Origin: Argopecten irradians
Lineage: Eukaryota; Mollusca; Bivalvia; Pectinida; Pectinidae
Length of the DNA: 64,000 bases
Assembly (NCBI RefSeq): GCF_041381155.1
Contig: NC_091135.1
Location: 2,114,490-2,178,489 of the forward strand
Reading direction: 5' to 3'
Shown here: positions 1-11,069 of the stretch, piece after piece
How the letters are laid out: every line of letters starts with the position of its first letter
How positions within the stretch are numbered: position 1 is the stretch's first letter
Made by a program: the position numbers and the translations under genes
The notes under the pieces: generated by a model
What the model saw: the letters and a program-made list of their open reading frames with translations, nothing else
Database searches by the model: none
Told to the model about the DNA's origin: nothing

Positions 1-1054
1 TCATTGTCGATCATTTTGTATATCATACCGAGATTTAATAGTATGATATATGAATATTTATCGTATAATCCAAAAAGTAACCACATATAGTGTTAAAATG
101 AAAAATGAAATTAATTGTATACCGGCATTATGAAAAGATATAATATCTTGTACCTTTTCAAAAATATACTTAGTGATATTTAAAGATGCTCCACCGCTGA
201 CAAATGGTATTTTTTTCACTATCAAAAACAGAAGCAGACGATTTAGTATTTTTCTTCTGTTACAAAAGTTACTTACTTTACACCATTACCACCATTGAAA
301 AGTTTGAGCTTCTAATTTTACTTCAAGTTAAAAATATGAAAAATAATTATTTGCATCCCGAAAAAATTCCGTGGCACTATATTCTATATGAAATGAAGTA
401 CTGATTGCGCATGCACCAAAGGCAAAATAAATTATTTCATATTATTTTTTGTGTTAAGGTAGAAGGTCCCTTTTTAGAGTGTGTTTTTTCTAGTTAGAAT
501 TACAAGTTAAAAAACTTAAATATAACATATATTCTATATACCAAAATGTTCAGTAGGAACAAGGACGTATATGAGACTCACTTAAAAATCCTTGGTAGGA
601 AACAGACTATCCATGTGAATAAACTATTTATTTAAAAACACTTCTGAAATGAAATGAGTACCACAAAATTGTTGAAATTTTGCTGCAAATCCTCAGAATT
701 TGTGAAGTCATATATTGTTTGAAAAGGAACTCAAATATCTTTTAAAAGTTATTTTCTAGGTCATGCTATGCCTTTGGTTGATATAATATAATGATAAACA
801 TCTAAAATCGACTAGTAAAAGTTTGTTAATAAATGAACAAGAAATCCAAAATGGCAGCCATGGACTACTTTCTCCATACAATGTATGGAGGCCCATAGGG
901 CAAGTACATTTGTATCATAGACATTATTAAAAGAAAATTTGCTAGAATAAATACAATGTAAAACTCTATTTCCTTGTAATTATGTAGTATATTTGAACAG
1001 TAAGAAATGTTTTATTAGTAAATTTTATGGAAACAAAAGATAAAATGGCCTTAA
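1..1054. other. AT-rich stretch, no gene recognised
   Basis: No convincing coding exon on either strand. The longest open frame (66 codons near 204-404) has no recognisable motif and is what AT-rich DNA gives by chance. The only structured item is the short palindromic repeat at 560-595. Confidence 0.6.
560..595 (+). repeat. Short dispersed palindromic repeat, copy 1
   Basis: A motif of about 35 bp starting CAAGGACGTATATGAGACT and ending AAATCCTTGG. Its two ends are complementary (CAAGGA / TCCTTG). Related copies lie at 6481-6510, 27028-27057 (opposite strand) and 27437-27468. Too short to code; probably a tiny MITE or the relic of one. Confidence 0.6.
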
Positions 1055-1454
1055 AGGCCCATTACCTTTCCGGAGCAAAATATAAAGGTTTCTTAAAAAA
1101 CATAAATAACATCAGAAAATGCGTACCGATGACTTAAAATAAGGTTACGACACCAAGCATATGCAAGATTTCCTGCGTAATATATGAAAACAGTGGAGAG
1201 TCAATTCGCTGTTTTGCCGTCTGGCGCAGTGATAGTCAACTACCGCCAGGTATTTAGGACGACGGCGGGAAACATAATACGACCCGCGTTATGAAAATAA
1301 ACATTTTATTTATTTTAATCAAATCGTTCGGAAGGTGATGATAAATGTAGTATTAACGGTAAGTTAATAATTTTTGCGACTCTACAAAATTATCGATCTT
1401 GTTTTACATTCCCATTTTAAAAATTTAAAACCGTTTCGGAAAGGTAGTGGGCCT
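1055..1454. mobile_element. 400-bp MITE with TTAA target duplication
   Basis: The left end AGGCCCATTACCTTTCCGGA and the reverse complement of the right end (AGGCCCACTACCTTTCCGAA) agree at 18 of 20 bases. Both ends are flanked by TTAA (1051-1054 and 1455-1458). A TTAA duplication is the hallmark of piggyBac-type transposition. There is no transposase reading frame inside, so this is a non-autonomous element. The superfamily is inferred from the TTAA and not from protein. Confidence 0.75.
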
Positions 1455-1458
1455 TTAA

Positions 1459-2090
1459 AGGTCACTTGGGTTATGTATGCTTAAAAAAGATTTTGACTTT
1501 TTTTGTAAAGGAGCATTCAGGACTCAAACAGATGCATATCAAAATCAAATAACCATCACTGTAATCACACATAATTGTAATAAACTTTACTTTCTTGCTT
1601 TAGGAAAAGCCTAATATTCCAATTTCAGAAACACTCTCTTTAAGTAAAATGTATTTGAAAAAAGAAACTTTTATCTGTAATGAGTATTAAATTTGAGTAT
1701 ATCTGGATTTCAAGAAAAATACTGTAGACATCTTGGTCAGTTTGACCACTTTTGGTCTCCCTCTCTGGTCTTGTGGCTCAGAAACCATTGATTTGTTTCA
1801 CTATGTATATAAATACAATGTATATATAGTCTATATAGTGTTGGTTGAAAACTTGTGCTAGATCCCTGTGACCTCTTACTGATAATTAATAGAGAATTTT
1901 AAGAAATTACAACTTTTTCCTGAGGGAAACAAATAGTTCTCAAACCATGCTTCCCTATGTAACTGTAGTATCGGAGTACACTCTCTAGAAGAAAATCTTA
2001 GACCCAATCTCTAGGCCATGAAATTAATAATTTTTGTTAAGAGTTTTAGAGTCCTTCAATCTATGAAGATCAGGCTCCGATTTCTCGAAA
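1459..2090. other. No feature recognised
   Basis: AT-rich sequence with no open frame, no tandem repeat and no terminal inverted repeat that I could see. Confidence 0.5.
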
Positions 2091-2219
2091 CAAAAGTGCA
2101 GACTTAAGTAAGTTAAGTAAGAGCTTAAGTTTTTCTGTTTTTCTCCTTATGTAACTTACGTAAAACTTTTTGACTTAAGTAAGTTTTTAAGTTAAGTTTG
2201 TTTGAGAAATTGGGGCCTG
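2091..2219. mobile_element. 129-bp MITE with CAGGCYCCRATTTCTC ends
   Basis: It starts CAGGCTCCGATTTCTCGAAA and ends AGAAATTGGGGCCTG, which are reverse complements with a few mismatches. The interior is a run of ACTTAAG/AAGTTAAG palindromes. Flanking AT dinucleotides on both sides may be the target duplication. It is non-coding. From memory this end sequence is common in mollusc genomes; I did not check this. Confidence 0.65.
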
Positions 2220-2325
2220 ATGGACTGCAGAGGATGTTCGACGACAGACAAGAGATGATTAGAAAACGTTACTTAAGTCTGTCTTAAGTTATCAATAAAA
2301 AAGAAAGCAGATTTTTTCATCCATC

Positions 2326-2331
2326 TTTATT
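2326..2331 (-). terminator. Possible poly(A) signal AATAAA (minus strand)
   Basis: AATAAA on the minus strand lies about 470 bases past the stop codon of the candidate exon at 2798-2887. This fits a 3' UTR of ordinary length. On its own the hexamer is weak evidence in AT-rich DNA. Confidence 0.3.
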
Positions 2332-2797
2332 AATGGAAAAAAATGCACATTTACATACTATGTACCAAATGCTTGAATCTTGTAAAATTTCAAGTAAATT
2401 GGCCTAAACTTTTCACACAGATGGACATAACGATGAATGGCCCAATTATTATGTACATGTAATTTTCTAGCAATAACTTAGAAAACAGTAGTGTCAATAA
2501 TACCACCTCATCTATTCATGTAGTTGTCTATCATTCCACAGTATTGCAGACAAAACACAAATTATTTTAGTCAATTAAGATTGTCATTACAGTCATATAT
2601 GTACAATCTGCATGGATGATATTCATTAAACACCTTCAAATACCACATTCTGTAAAACCTTTCATTAATTTTGTTTCCAGCTCCACATGGACCTTCTTTG
2701 TTAAAACTTAATACACATCACTCTGTCTCTTTTCCCTGATGCAATCTCAGTTATTCTCCACTTCTCTGGCTTTAATTCAAGGTGCTAAAGGAACTGA

Positions 2798-3453
2798 TCA
2801 AATAACTTCAGTTTGTATGGTGCTTTGTAGATCCATAGCCAGAGATAACTGCTGTACTGCTACTGACAAGTTCAAAACTGATGAGAACTGCAAAACAAAA
2901 CAAAAAGATATTTAATTGTGAACCTCAAACAATGATGCAAGAGTGAGTGTGACAAAAGTATTCTGGTCAATGTATATATAGCTAAGCATGTGCACCATTC
3001 CTTAAAATATACATGTACAAAATTATATAAACCCAAATATTATGATCAAGTTATTGTTTCAACTGGAAATGCCTCCATCTCAATACAGTCAAACCTGTAT
3101 GTAAAGGGTCCTTTTTTTTTAATAAAATACAAACCCATCAGTTCCATTTGGTGAAATATACTATATAGGTAGTACTCTGTATAAAGAGACCTATCTATCT
3201 ATTTTGCTATGTCCTTTTGGTGTCCTTTATAGACAGGTTTGACTGTATCTAATTGTGCCATGACATGATATTGCATGACAGAGTGGGGTTGACAGAGAGA
3301 AAGGAGACAAATACATATATTTTTAAATCACACTACAATGTTTTTATAAACATGTACATACTTTTATGTACCTGCAGGGTTACACATATACTGCATATCC
3401 GTTTGGTGATTCGATGACTAGTCTTCTGGTAGGATACAATCTCATTTTTTCCA
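2798..3453 (-). CDS. Possible 3' end of an unrecognised host gene (two exons)
   Basis: Two minus-strand exons can be proposed. The upstream one, 3453 down to 3372 (82 nt), has a pyrimidine-rich acceptor ending TTTCAG and a CAG|GTACAT donor. The next starts at 2887 after a strong acceptor (TTTTGTTTTGTTTTGCAG). One frame stays open through the upstream exon and continues in phase into the second (FSSVLNLSVAVQQLSLAMDL, then a stop at 2798-2800). A competing frame in the upstream exon ends at its own stop after YAVYV, in which case the downstream exon would be 3' UTR. An AATAAA lies further downstream. I do not recognise the peptide and cannot place upstream exons; a start near 4.8-5.1 kb is possible. 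RNA evidence would decide. Confidence 0.3.
3086..3245. mobile_element. 160-bp TA-flanked MITE (pogo/Tc1-mariner type ends)
   Basis: The element starts CAGTCAAACCTGTATGTAAA and ends TTTATAGACAGGTTTGACTG. The ends are inverted copies over about 22 bp with a few mismatches. TA lies on both sides (3084-3085 and 3246-3247), the target duplication of the Tc1/mariner/pogo superfamily. No transposase frame fits in 160 bp. Confidence 0.75.
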
Positions 3454-3649
3454 CTGAAATAATAAAGGAAACAATTTATTTTCATAAAGGAAAATTTATC
3501 GATCCAATATTTTACTAACTGTGTATATATATTGTATGTGCTTTATTGTATTCATTATTGTAAGGTAATGAACTATCACTTTTGTAACAGGTATAATAAA
3601 GTAATACTACAGCCTCCTGGCTTCAGGCTAGAGGGAATTTCCCTTACAC

Positions 3650-3720
3650 TAAGTTAACTGGTAAAGCGACAGACCAGTAAGACTTGGTAGCAGGTTCAAG
3701 TCCACCTGGCGGCACAGTCT
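3650..3720 (+). repeat. tRNA-like SINE head (plus strand)
   Basis: Contains a near-canonical RNA polymerase III B box, GGTTCAAGTCC (3693-3703), preceded at about the right distance by an A-box-like TGGTAAAGCGAC. The flanks do not fold into a full tRNA cloverleaf, so this reads as the head of a tRNA-derived SINE and not a tRNA gene. Confidence 0.45.
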
Positions 3721-3894
3721 CACCCTGTTATAGATTAATCTCATTACATGACAATCAATGTCCAAGATCAGCTTGTTTTGGCCAGGGGGCATCAACTTTT
3801 TACCATTAACCAGCATATATTAATTGATGTTTTATATTTCAAATCAGTAAATTATTAAAGAAGAACTGGGATAAATACACATGATTCTTATCGG

Positions 3895-3952
3895 ATGAGC
3901 AACCCAGGTCTCCAGAGTGGTAATCTACAACGCTATCAACTGAGGAGCATAC
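3895..3952 (-). repeat. tRNA-like SINE head (minus strand)
   Basis: On the minus strand CTCAGTTGATAGCG resembles a tRNA D-arm/A box. It is followed by GATTACCACTCTGGAGACC and GGGTTGCTCATCC, a decayed B box. It is an old, degraded tRNA-derived SINE fragment of a different subtype from the one at 3650. Confidence 0.45.
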
Positions 3953-4840
3953 AGTGTATGCATGCTCCGTCAGCTAGGAAGTGACACCATATTTAACACT
4001 AACATGATTATGTACAAACCACACTAACTCGTTCCTTTTTTGACGATTGAATAAAAACACAACAATCATGCAACACTGTTTGTTCCAAAACTGCTGTATT
4101 GTAATGCCTTCATATTTTTAACATTGGAACATCCATGATTATATATACTTGTAAAAAGAAGACGAAGGGTACAATCCTCTCGCACCGCCCACCTTCCCCA
4201 TGTCCCACTCATTCATGTACATTTATAAAGGGAATCTTACTTTACTAGACATTCCTAATTATAGGATGCAGCCTTTCCACATTCATTTACAAATGTATCA
4301 TTGATAACAACTTTTAATGGGAGACTGATTTTTTGACAACATACACAATATTTTGTGAAGGTTATTGACTTTAACATACTTCCGTACTTCCAGTAATCGT
4401 GAGATCGCTGGCTTTGTTTATATCTTTCAAAAGTGTATCGCGTTTGTGTTACATCATACAATAAAATGCATTGTTAGAGTAAGGCTTCCATAGATTGACC
4501 CACGCTTCAAGGGACACTAGAACTCTCTCAAATACGTTTATTATTACCAATTCATATTTTGTTTAATCTTTGAGAAAGAAAAAACGTTACCACTACCCAT
4601 GAAACTGAAAAATATATACTTTTAAACGTTTATAAATCATCCGGAAGTTGACATATTCACATCAAATGTCAAACCTCACTGCTGGATAAATCGACTAAGA
4701 ATTCGAGCGTTCTGTCCATTTGATCGTTGATTATAACAATGAAGAAATAAAATGGTATGCTATGTATCACTTATCAACAGTACTTACCACAATCAATCAT
4801 ATGTATCAACATAAATGAATAACATCTTCTGCTCAGCTGC
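3953..4840. other. No gene recognised
   Basis: A 68-codon minus-strand frame at 4255-4461 begins at TTG and has no recognisable motif. A donor-like GTAAGATT follows it, but all three frames are closed before that donor, so I do not call an exon. Confidence 0.4.
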
Positions 4841-4854
4841 TGTCTGCATGCCCT

Positions 4855-5180
4855 CTCGCGAAAAACCGGAAGTCATTGCATAATGAATAACAAGGCCCGC
4901 AGTTCAATAAATAAAATATCTAAATGATCGAATAAAATGACTATCTTCATCTTTTGGTTTCAACATGACATCGGACATTAAATGGCTCTGCAGTAATGCT
5001 CAAATGTAACGTTCAGTATCATTACTGATCTACTTTCACTTTCAGCGTATTGATTTCCTAGCTTCCGGTATCTTCCGGGTAACGTTAACGTTAGGTGCTT
5101 TAAAAAGATAACTTTCGACACACCGATTTTGTTACATTATGTTGAATAGGTCTTGCGTCTGATGAGGTAAATTCGCTTGT
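4855..5180. promoter_or_regulatory. Possible promoter region with ETS-like sites
   Basis: This patch has several CCGGAAG / CTTCCGG cores (near 4866-4875, 5062-5080; another at about 4640), typical of ETS-bound promoters. A splice-donor-like GATGAG|GTAAATTCG lies at about 5160-5175 on the plus strand. It sits between the minus-strand gene candidate at 2.3-3.5 kb and the plus-strand epimerase at 9.6 kb, so it could serve one or both. Inference only. Confidence 0.2.
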
Positions 5181-7330
5181 TAATTTTGTGATAATGACCT
5201 CAAATAAATATATACTTCATTTCAAATTATTGTTCGAATGATGAATATCATTTATGCTCTGTCGGCGGTGGAGCATCTTACGTATATTTAGTGAGGTAAT
5301 GCTGTAACCCTTCTTGTATGACTATACATGTAGATTTGAAACGGTGAAAATACATGCTTAGAATTCTTACTAATACCTTAGAAATTACGTAAGATTGCTA
5401 CATGCCACGATTCCTTAATTACAGTATGTATTAGACAGAAATATTTTTTAAGATTAAACCTTTAGTTGAAATAGTTCTTAGAACCATTTTTGTTTCTGAA
5501 TAAGTCAACTTCTATTATTGTTTTACCTGTGTACGACATATATAATATATGATATATATTCCCAGGTATGATCAGGGATATTTTATTTCCATTGGCTTTT
5601 ACATCTTCATTTAAAAAAAATGGAGGCGACAATAAAAAAAACACCCTAGATTTCAGATTTTATTTCACTCTCAGACATACAAGTATGTAACAGGAGGTCA
5701 CTATACATAATATAAACATACAAGTATATTGGGCCCATAGCGCAACAGTGCATTACAATATGTATTAGTGATGTACATGCTCAATCAATAGTTTTTCAAA
5801 TTTTTTCAAAAACTTACATATATTTGTCAGAACAGTAATGTTACATATAGTAGAGCATAGATGAACGGGGTTTCCTTAAGTCAAACCACAATCCAATTAA
5901 CGGATGTCCTTACCTGATTGACAGTAAGACAATAGTAAATACCCGATATAGTCCACCGAATAGCAAACTGCCAGGTAATTACAGGTGAGTTCGATGAATG
6001 GCGGCGTGTACAGGTAAACAACATCCTGTTCCAGGTATTACATAACCATCAAACCAAAGGCATGGCTAATTATATATGTATATCGGAGTATCTACTCGAA
6101 TATAGATTAAAAATTTTAAGCGACCGCATGGTCTGAAAAAATAGTGTTTTTTATAATATCAAAAATAAATTTTTTCTACCATATGTTGAAACGTTTTACG
6201 GTATTGTAATAAATGTATCTCAATTTATTCGGTTAGCAACACACAACACAATGTTTGTAATGATCAATCATCGGTATGTACGTACGTCAATACTTTAATC
6301 AAGGATTTCTTAAATTGTTACGTAAAATTTCATTTTACAGTCACAAACTTTGCAATTCACAACGTATCAAAGATACAGACTACAGGAAAATATTATCTAA
6401 TTAAAGCTTATTCGTTGCTGAACTCATCGACAAAAAATCCGAAACTTTTATTTCTGTGTGGATTTTCTTTCATAATTACACCAAGGACGTATATGACTTC
6501 TAAATCCTTGATTACACGAAGATACCTGCTATTAGAACATAAATTAGAGTATTCGAAACATCGAATATCACTCTTTTAGTTATTGACATTCGAGCCAAAG
6601 TTATTGTACGATTAACTTCACTCAAAAGTAATCATAAAAAATCGTTGATCGGCTTTTCCTGTGACCGTCGACGTAAGTGATAGCACATCAGTTATAGTAC
6701 AGCTATAAGCCACGGACTATTATGACGTCACATGGTTTAGAGCTAGAAAATATGCATAATCGGTCGGTCACAATTTTGGACCTCGATATCGACGGCTTTC
6801 AGGTTATTCCGGTCGCGCGCGGCACGCAGAGGTTTCTACACGTTCTTGTAAAGCCATTTCCAGCATAAACTGAAATTATCATTTTTGACTGCACAAGTCC
6901 TTTTAAACCAAGTATTGGGTTCCCAAAAAGCTAAGTGAGCTACGCGGAAGCTGAACCCTTTGATTGGAAAGAATAGGAAATTAAAAAAATGATATGATTA
7001 TATTGCTTAGCAATTTCAATTGTTATGTTGGAAGCCATTTAATAATTTGTGAGCTTGTGTTAGTGTAAGGTACATTTAGCCAGGTCTCGCACAGACGAAC
7101 AGTTTAACGGTTTTAATTATACTTTTGTTACCAAAAAATAAATAGGGTTTATGCAGAGATTGCTAGGCTCTGCTCAGATAAACGACAAAGGAAATATTGA
7201 ATTTTATCTCATATATTTCTTTGGTTTTTCTATGTTCCGTTTTCATTCCGCTTTTTGTAGGTACTCTCGTTCCGATCCGCATTCCGCATTTTAGTATGCT
7301 CCATGTTCCGTCAATTAGCATACGCATTGT
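5181..7330. other. No gene recognised
   Basis: AT-rich sequence without a supportable coding exon. The only structured item noticed is the palindromic repeat at 6481-6510. A locally GC-rich patch near 6780-6830 has CpG-containing sequence but no visible gene start. Confidence 0.45.
6481..6510 (+). repeat. Short dispersed palindromic repeat, copy 2
   Basis: CCAAGGACGTATATGACTTC followed by TAAATCCTTG: the same motif as at 560-595, slightly shorter in the middle. The ends are complementary (CAAGGA / TCCTTG). Confidence 0.6.
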
Positions 7331-7339
7331 CTGATAGCC

Positions 7340-8581
7340 AAAGGTCAACCAAAATTGTGAATTATATGGTCCCAGCCCCCCAGGGGCCTGAGGGGTGGGG
7401 CTAAAAGGGGTCAAATAGGCTAAAACTTAAAAAATCTTCTTCTGAAATTCCAGAAATGGTAGAATCAAATACTCTTCATAGATTGAAAGGTCTTGAGGTC
7501 CTTTACAAAAATTGTGAATTTTATGACCCTGGGGTCTCACGTTCCCCCCTGGGGAGGGGGTCAAGTTTGCTATAGTTTATATAGGGAAAAGACATTTTTG
7601 AGCATTATTTGGTCATTTGTAATAGGAAATAAGTCAAATGTTGTCAGAATTATCAGTATGAGATGGCCATTGAATCCTATTAACAATTTTTCCACGACTG
7701 ACCCCCAGGGGCCTGAGGGGTGGGGCCAAAAAGGGTCAAATATTCTAAAACTTCAAAAATCTTCTTCTGAAGTTCCAGAAATGGTGGAATCAAATACTCT
7801 TCATAGATTAAAAGGTCTCGAGGTCCTTTACAAAAAATGTGAATTATATGACCCTGGGGTCTCACGTTCCCCCCTGGGGAGGGGGTCAAGTTTACTATAG
7901 TTATATAGGGAAAAGACATTTTTGAGCATTATTTGGTCATGTGTCATAGGAAATGAGTCAAACTTTGTTAGAATTATTAGCCTGAGATAGTATTTTAACA
8001 TCATATCCATATTGGTCCTGGCCGACCCCCAGGGGCCAGAGAGTGGGACCAAAATTGATCAAAATGGCTAAAATTTCAAGTGTCTCCTTCTGAATTTACA
8101 AATTTGATTGAACCAAATACTCTTCATAGATTGGAAGGTCTTTTTTAAGGCCCTTTACAAGAATTGTGAATTTCATGGCCCTGGCATCTCAGACTTTCCC
8201 CTGATTAGGGGTCAAATATATTTTAATTGATATTGGAAAAACACATTTATTAGCATTATTTGCTTTATTTTCAATAGGTTAAACTTGGTTAGAATTATTA
8301 CCCTGTGATAGCATTTTAGTATCATATCCATATTGGTCCTGGCCAACCTCCAGGGGTAGATAAGCGGGGCCAAAAGGGGTCAAAATGACTGAAATAAGAA
8401 AATAAAATCTTCTGAATTCACAGATTTGATGGAACCAGATACTCTTCATAGATTGAAAAGTCAGTTTTAAAATCACTGACTGGTTTCAAGGGCCTGATTG
8501 GCCAATATATAGTGTTTTTGTGTCTTTGTTTCATTCTGTATCCGAACTCAGGTGACCGCTAAGGCCCATGGGCCTCTTGTT
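7340..8581 (-). mobile_element. Tandem-repeat element, ~325-bp units, AGGCCCATGGGCCT end
   Basis: About 3.5 diverged copies of a unit of roughly 325 bp. The conserved CCCCCAGGGGCC core recurs near 7375, 7700, 8025 and 8342. Each unit also carries GGTCTCACGTTCCCCCCTGG and a TATAGGGAAAAGACATTTTT stretch. The right end reads AAGGCCCATGGGCCTCTTGTT, the reverse complement of the terminus seen at 35206 and 35744, so this copy is in the opposite orientation. The apparent open frames of 74-135 codons here are by-products of GC-rich repeated sequence. Class unknown; it is non-coding. Confidence 0.65.
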
Positions 8582-8654
8582 AGTAATTAACTCGGTCATC
8601 TTAGGTGTCATAATCCGCGCATGTGCACCTCGATAGGCTGCATTAACAACTCAT

Positions 8655-9256
8655 GTAGAGGGTAGGTCGGGGATAGAGAGTAGGGAAAAAGGGTAGAGAG
8701 TGGAGGGTAGGGGGTATGGGGTAGAGTGTAGGGGGTAGAGAGTAGGGGGTAGAGATTAGGGGGGAGGAGGTAGGGAGTAGGTGGAAGACGGTAGGGGGTA
8801 GAGAGTAGACGGTAGGGGGTAGCGGTCAGTAGGGGAGTAGAGGGTAGAGAGTAGGGGGAAGAGGGTAGGGGGTAGAGAGTAGGGGGTAGAGATTAGGGGG
8901 GAGGAGGTAGGGAGTAGGGGGAAGACGGTAGGGGGTAGAGAGTAGACGGTAGGGGGTAGCGGTCGTAGGTCAGTAGGGGGTAGAGGGTAGAGATTAGGGG
9001 GGAGGAGGTAGGGAGTAGGTGCAAGACGGTAGGGGGTAGAGAGTAGACGGTAGGGGGTAGCGGTCAGTAGGGGGTAGAGGGTAGAGAGTAGGGGGTAGAG
9101 ATTAGGGGGGAGGAGGTAGGGAGTAGGGGGAAGACGGTAGGGGGTAGAGAGAAGACGGTAGGGGGTAGAGAGAAGACGGTAGGGGGTAGAGAGAAGACGG
9201 TAGGGGGTAGAGAGAAGACGGTAGGGGGTAGAGAGAAGACGGTAGGGGGTAGCGGT
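8655..9256 (+). repeat. G-rich minisatellite (TAGGGGGTAGAG family)
   Basis: Almost pure purine plus T sequence built from GTAGGGGGTAGAGA variants. A longer block marked by AGAGATTAGGGGGGAGGAGG recurs near 8751, 8887, 8991 and 9097 (spacing about 104-136 bp). The last ~120 bp is a cleaner 21-bp tandem array of about six copies. A 21-bp period is seven codons, which explains the heptad-like minus-strand open frames; they are not genes. The many G runs could form G-quadruplexes. Confidence 0.9.
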
Positions 9257-9600
9257 ATGTGTGACAATAGATCAACAGGTAAAAAACGGAGTTATTAAAT
9301 AATTGTCTTATATACACATGCAATTGACATTATGGCCATCATTGCCTAAATTACTGGGAAATCTGGGAAAGTTATAATAGCTTCAAGGTGTTGTATGGTC
9401 TCCATGTCTCTTCTTCAGGTGGCAATAGTCTCTATTTGAATACTTAAAAAAATGTCGTTTCCCAGATGGACACACCGTAGTACAAGATTCATTCCGTCGA
9501 ATCCATTCAAAATTAAAGCGCTGTTTCATAAATATATCTAAATAATTTATCTATTTTGTCTCGTCAGATGTGTTAGGCCGATTGAACTTCATTCAATGTC
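9257..9600. other. Upstream region of the epimerase gene
   Basis: No promoter element I can name. A splice-acceptor-like tract (TATTTTGTCTCGTCAG) ends at 9567 and may be an alternative to the acceptor at 9621. The transcription start and any 5' UTR exon cannot be placed from sequence alone. Confidence 0.35.
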
Positions 9601-9621
9601 TTAATATTTTTTATGTTACAG
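9601..9621 (+). other. Splice acceptor before the epimerase start codon
   Basis: A T-rich tract ending TTATGTTACAG lies immediately upstream of the ATG at 9627 (five bases between AG and ATG). This fits a 5' UTR intron with the whole protein coded in the following exon. Confidence 0.5.
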
Positions 9622-9626
9622 AAACT

Positions 9627-10595
9627 ATGGCTTCACAATTAGCTGAGGGCGGAAGCAGTAAAGGTCACGTGTTACTTACAGGTGGCGCTGGCTACTTAGG
9701 CACAACTATGATACCGATTCTTCTAGAAGATGGGTACGAGGTGACAGTGTATGATATCTTTAAGTGGGGTCTGCATCCTGTACTTAATTTCGCACAAAAC
9801 CCAAACTTTCATATCGTAAAGGGAGATGTGCGCGATCGCGACCAGCTAGCTGAGGTAATGCACGATAAATCCGCCATCATACACTTAGCCGCTATTGTAG
9901 GATACCCTGCCTGTGACAAAGACCCGGATCTGGCAATTGATACAAACGTTGGCGGGACTCGGATGATTGCTGAGCTGAAGCGTCCGGATCAGATATTGGT
10001 GTACGCCAGTACAGGGTCTTGCTATGGGGCGGTAGAGGGCGTATGTACAGAAGAAACCGGGATTAGTCCCCTTACTTTGTACGGAGGCAGCAAGGCCGAA
10101 GGGGAAAAACTTGTTCTAGATGTTGGCGGTGTTGCTCTACGGCTCGCTACTGTTTTTGGACTTTCACCTAGACTGCGCCTTGATCTCCTCATTAATGACC
10201 TCACACATAAAGCGTTAACATTGAAAGAATTTGATTTGTACGAAGGCAATTTTCGCCGTACGTTTCTACACGTGAAAGACGCCGCCCGCGCGTTTGTGTT
10301 TGCTCTTTCTAATTTTGACGCTATGAAAGGACAGGCGTACAACGTTGGCGACGAAAAGATGAACATGACAAAGTCGCATGTTGCACGTGTTATACAAAGC
10401 AATGTGCCCGGATGTAAAATCACAGAATCAAATTCCGGTGAAGACAAGGACAAACGAGATTACGAGGTTTCCTACGCCAAAATTCGAAAGCTAGGTTACA
10501 GCGCCACAGTGTCAGTGGAGCAAGGTATTCGGGACATGCTCAAAATTCTTCCGTTCTTGGCCCCGGAAGATATTTCTCGTTGTAAAAATGTTTGA
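9627..10595 (+). CDS. NAD-dependent epimerase/dehydratase-like protein (extended SDR)
   Basis: A 322-residue protein, complete in one exon, usual length for extended short-chain dehydrogenases acting on nucleotide sugars. Seen in order: glycine-rich NAD(P)-binding loop GGAGYLG (residues 19-25) after the first strand; acidic D43 at the end of strand 2 (ribose binding, suggests NAD); GDVRD (66-70); [15 protein letters not shown] (86-100); YASTGSCYG (126-134); catalytic YGGSK, i.e. YxxxK, at 152-156; [12 protein letters not shown] (210-221) in the substrate half. There is no signal peptide or membrane segment, so it is probably cytosolic. The exact sugar-nucleotide substrate cannot be read from sequence. 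I chose ATG 9627 because the longer frame (from 9570) lacks an upstream ATG and crosses a splice acceptor. The gene stands alone among repeats. The HLAAIVG-PAC-KDP pattern resembles bacterial and archaeal epimerases more than animal GALE. Confidence 0.9.
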   Translation: MASQLAEGGSSKGHVLLTGGAGYLGTTMIPILLEDGYEVTVYDIFKWGLHPVLNFAQNPNFHIVKGDVRDRDQLAEVMHDKSAIIHLAAIVGYPACDKDPDLAIDTNVGGTRMIAELKRPDQILVYASTGSCYGAVEGVCTEETGISPLTLYGGSKAEGEKLVLDVGGVALRLATVFGLSPRLRLDLLINDLTHKALTLKEFDLYEGNFRRTFLHVKDAARAFVFALSNFDAMKGQAYNVGDEKMNMTKSHVARVIQSNVPGCKITESNSGEDKDKRDYEVSYAKIRKLGYSATVSVEQGIRDMLKILPFLAPEDISRCKNV

Positions 10596-11069
10596 ACTCT
10601 GTTTCATTTGTATGTCTCAAAGCATAATCGTAATCACGATACACTGAAATAACGATGATAACAGAAGATAACCGTAGTAGTATGTGGTATTGACCTGCCT
10701 TATTGTCATGGATTGATTTGTAAATGATAGTATCATATATGAGTGACGACTCGTTCCTAGCTCCCACCAGTAAACCCGTCCTGGTCGTCATGGTGATCTG
10801 AACAGAGCGAGTATACAGAGTTATAGTGAAAATTATTTTTATTAATATCAATTACTGTATACATGTATTTATTAGACCTGATATCGATTGGAGGCAAGCT
10901 AGGTTGTAAGTAAGTTTAGTTCATGTACCGCCTGGGGCTCTATTATCACCCACATTAATAATGCGCACTTTGGTTTCCGGGTGACGTCATTTGCACTAAA
11001 AGCTATGACGTCACTTACCAGACTATTTCATTATGAGGATGATAATAAACGATCTACTAGTAAGTATTT
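10596..11069 (+). other. Likely 3' UTR / downstream region of the epimerase gene
   Basis: No open frame of note. The first clear AATAAA on the plus strand is at 11044-11049, about 450 bases after the stop codon, a reasonable poly(A) signal distance. Confidence 0.35.

Noticed and set aside
3650-3720. tRNA gene
   Set aside because: B box present, but acceptor and anticodon stems do not pair; better explained as a SINE head.
4255-4461. Minus-strand frame with CVCC motif as a possible exon
   Set aside because: No ATG, and every frame is closed before the nearest donor; no recognisable domain.
7493-7919. 135-codon plus-strand frame and its minus-strand partner
   Set aside because: Lie inside the 325-bp tandem repeat and duplicate with the unit.
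9064-9323. Minus-strand open frames with SLPPTVF heptad repeats
   Set aside because: Direct translation of the 21-bp G-rich minisatellite; the period is a multiple of three, so frames stay open without selection.
10022-10453. 143-codon minus-strand frame opposite the epimerase
   Set aside because: Antisense shadow of a real coding exon; no motif of its own.
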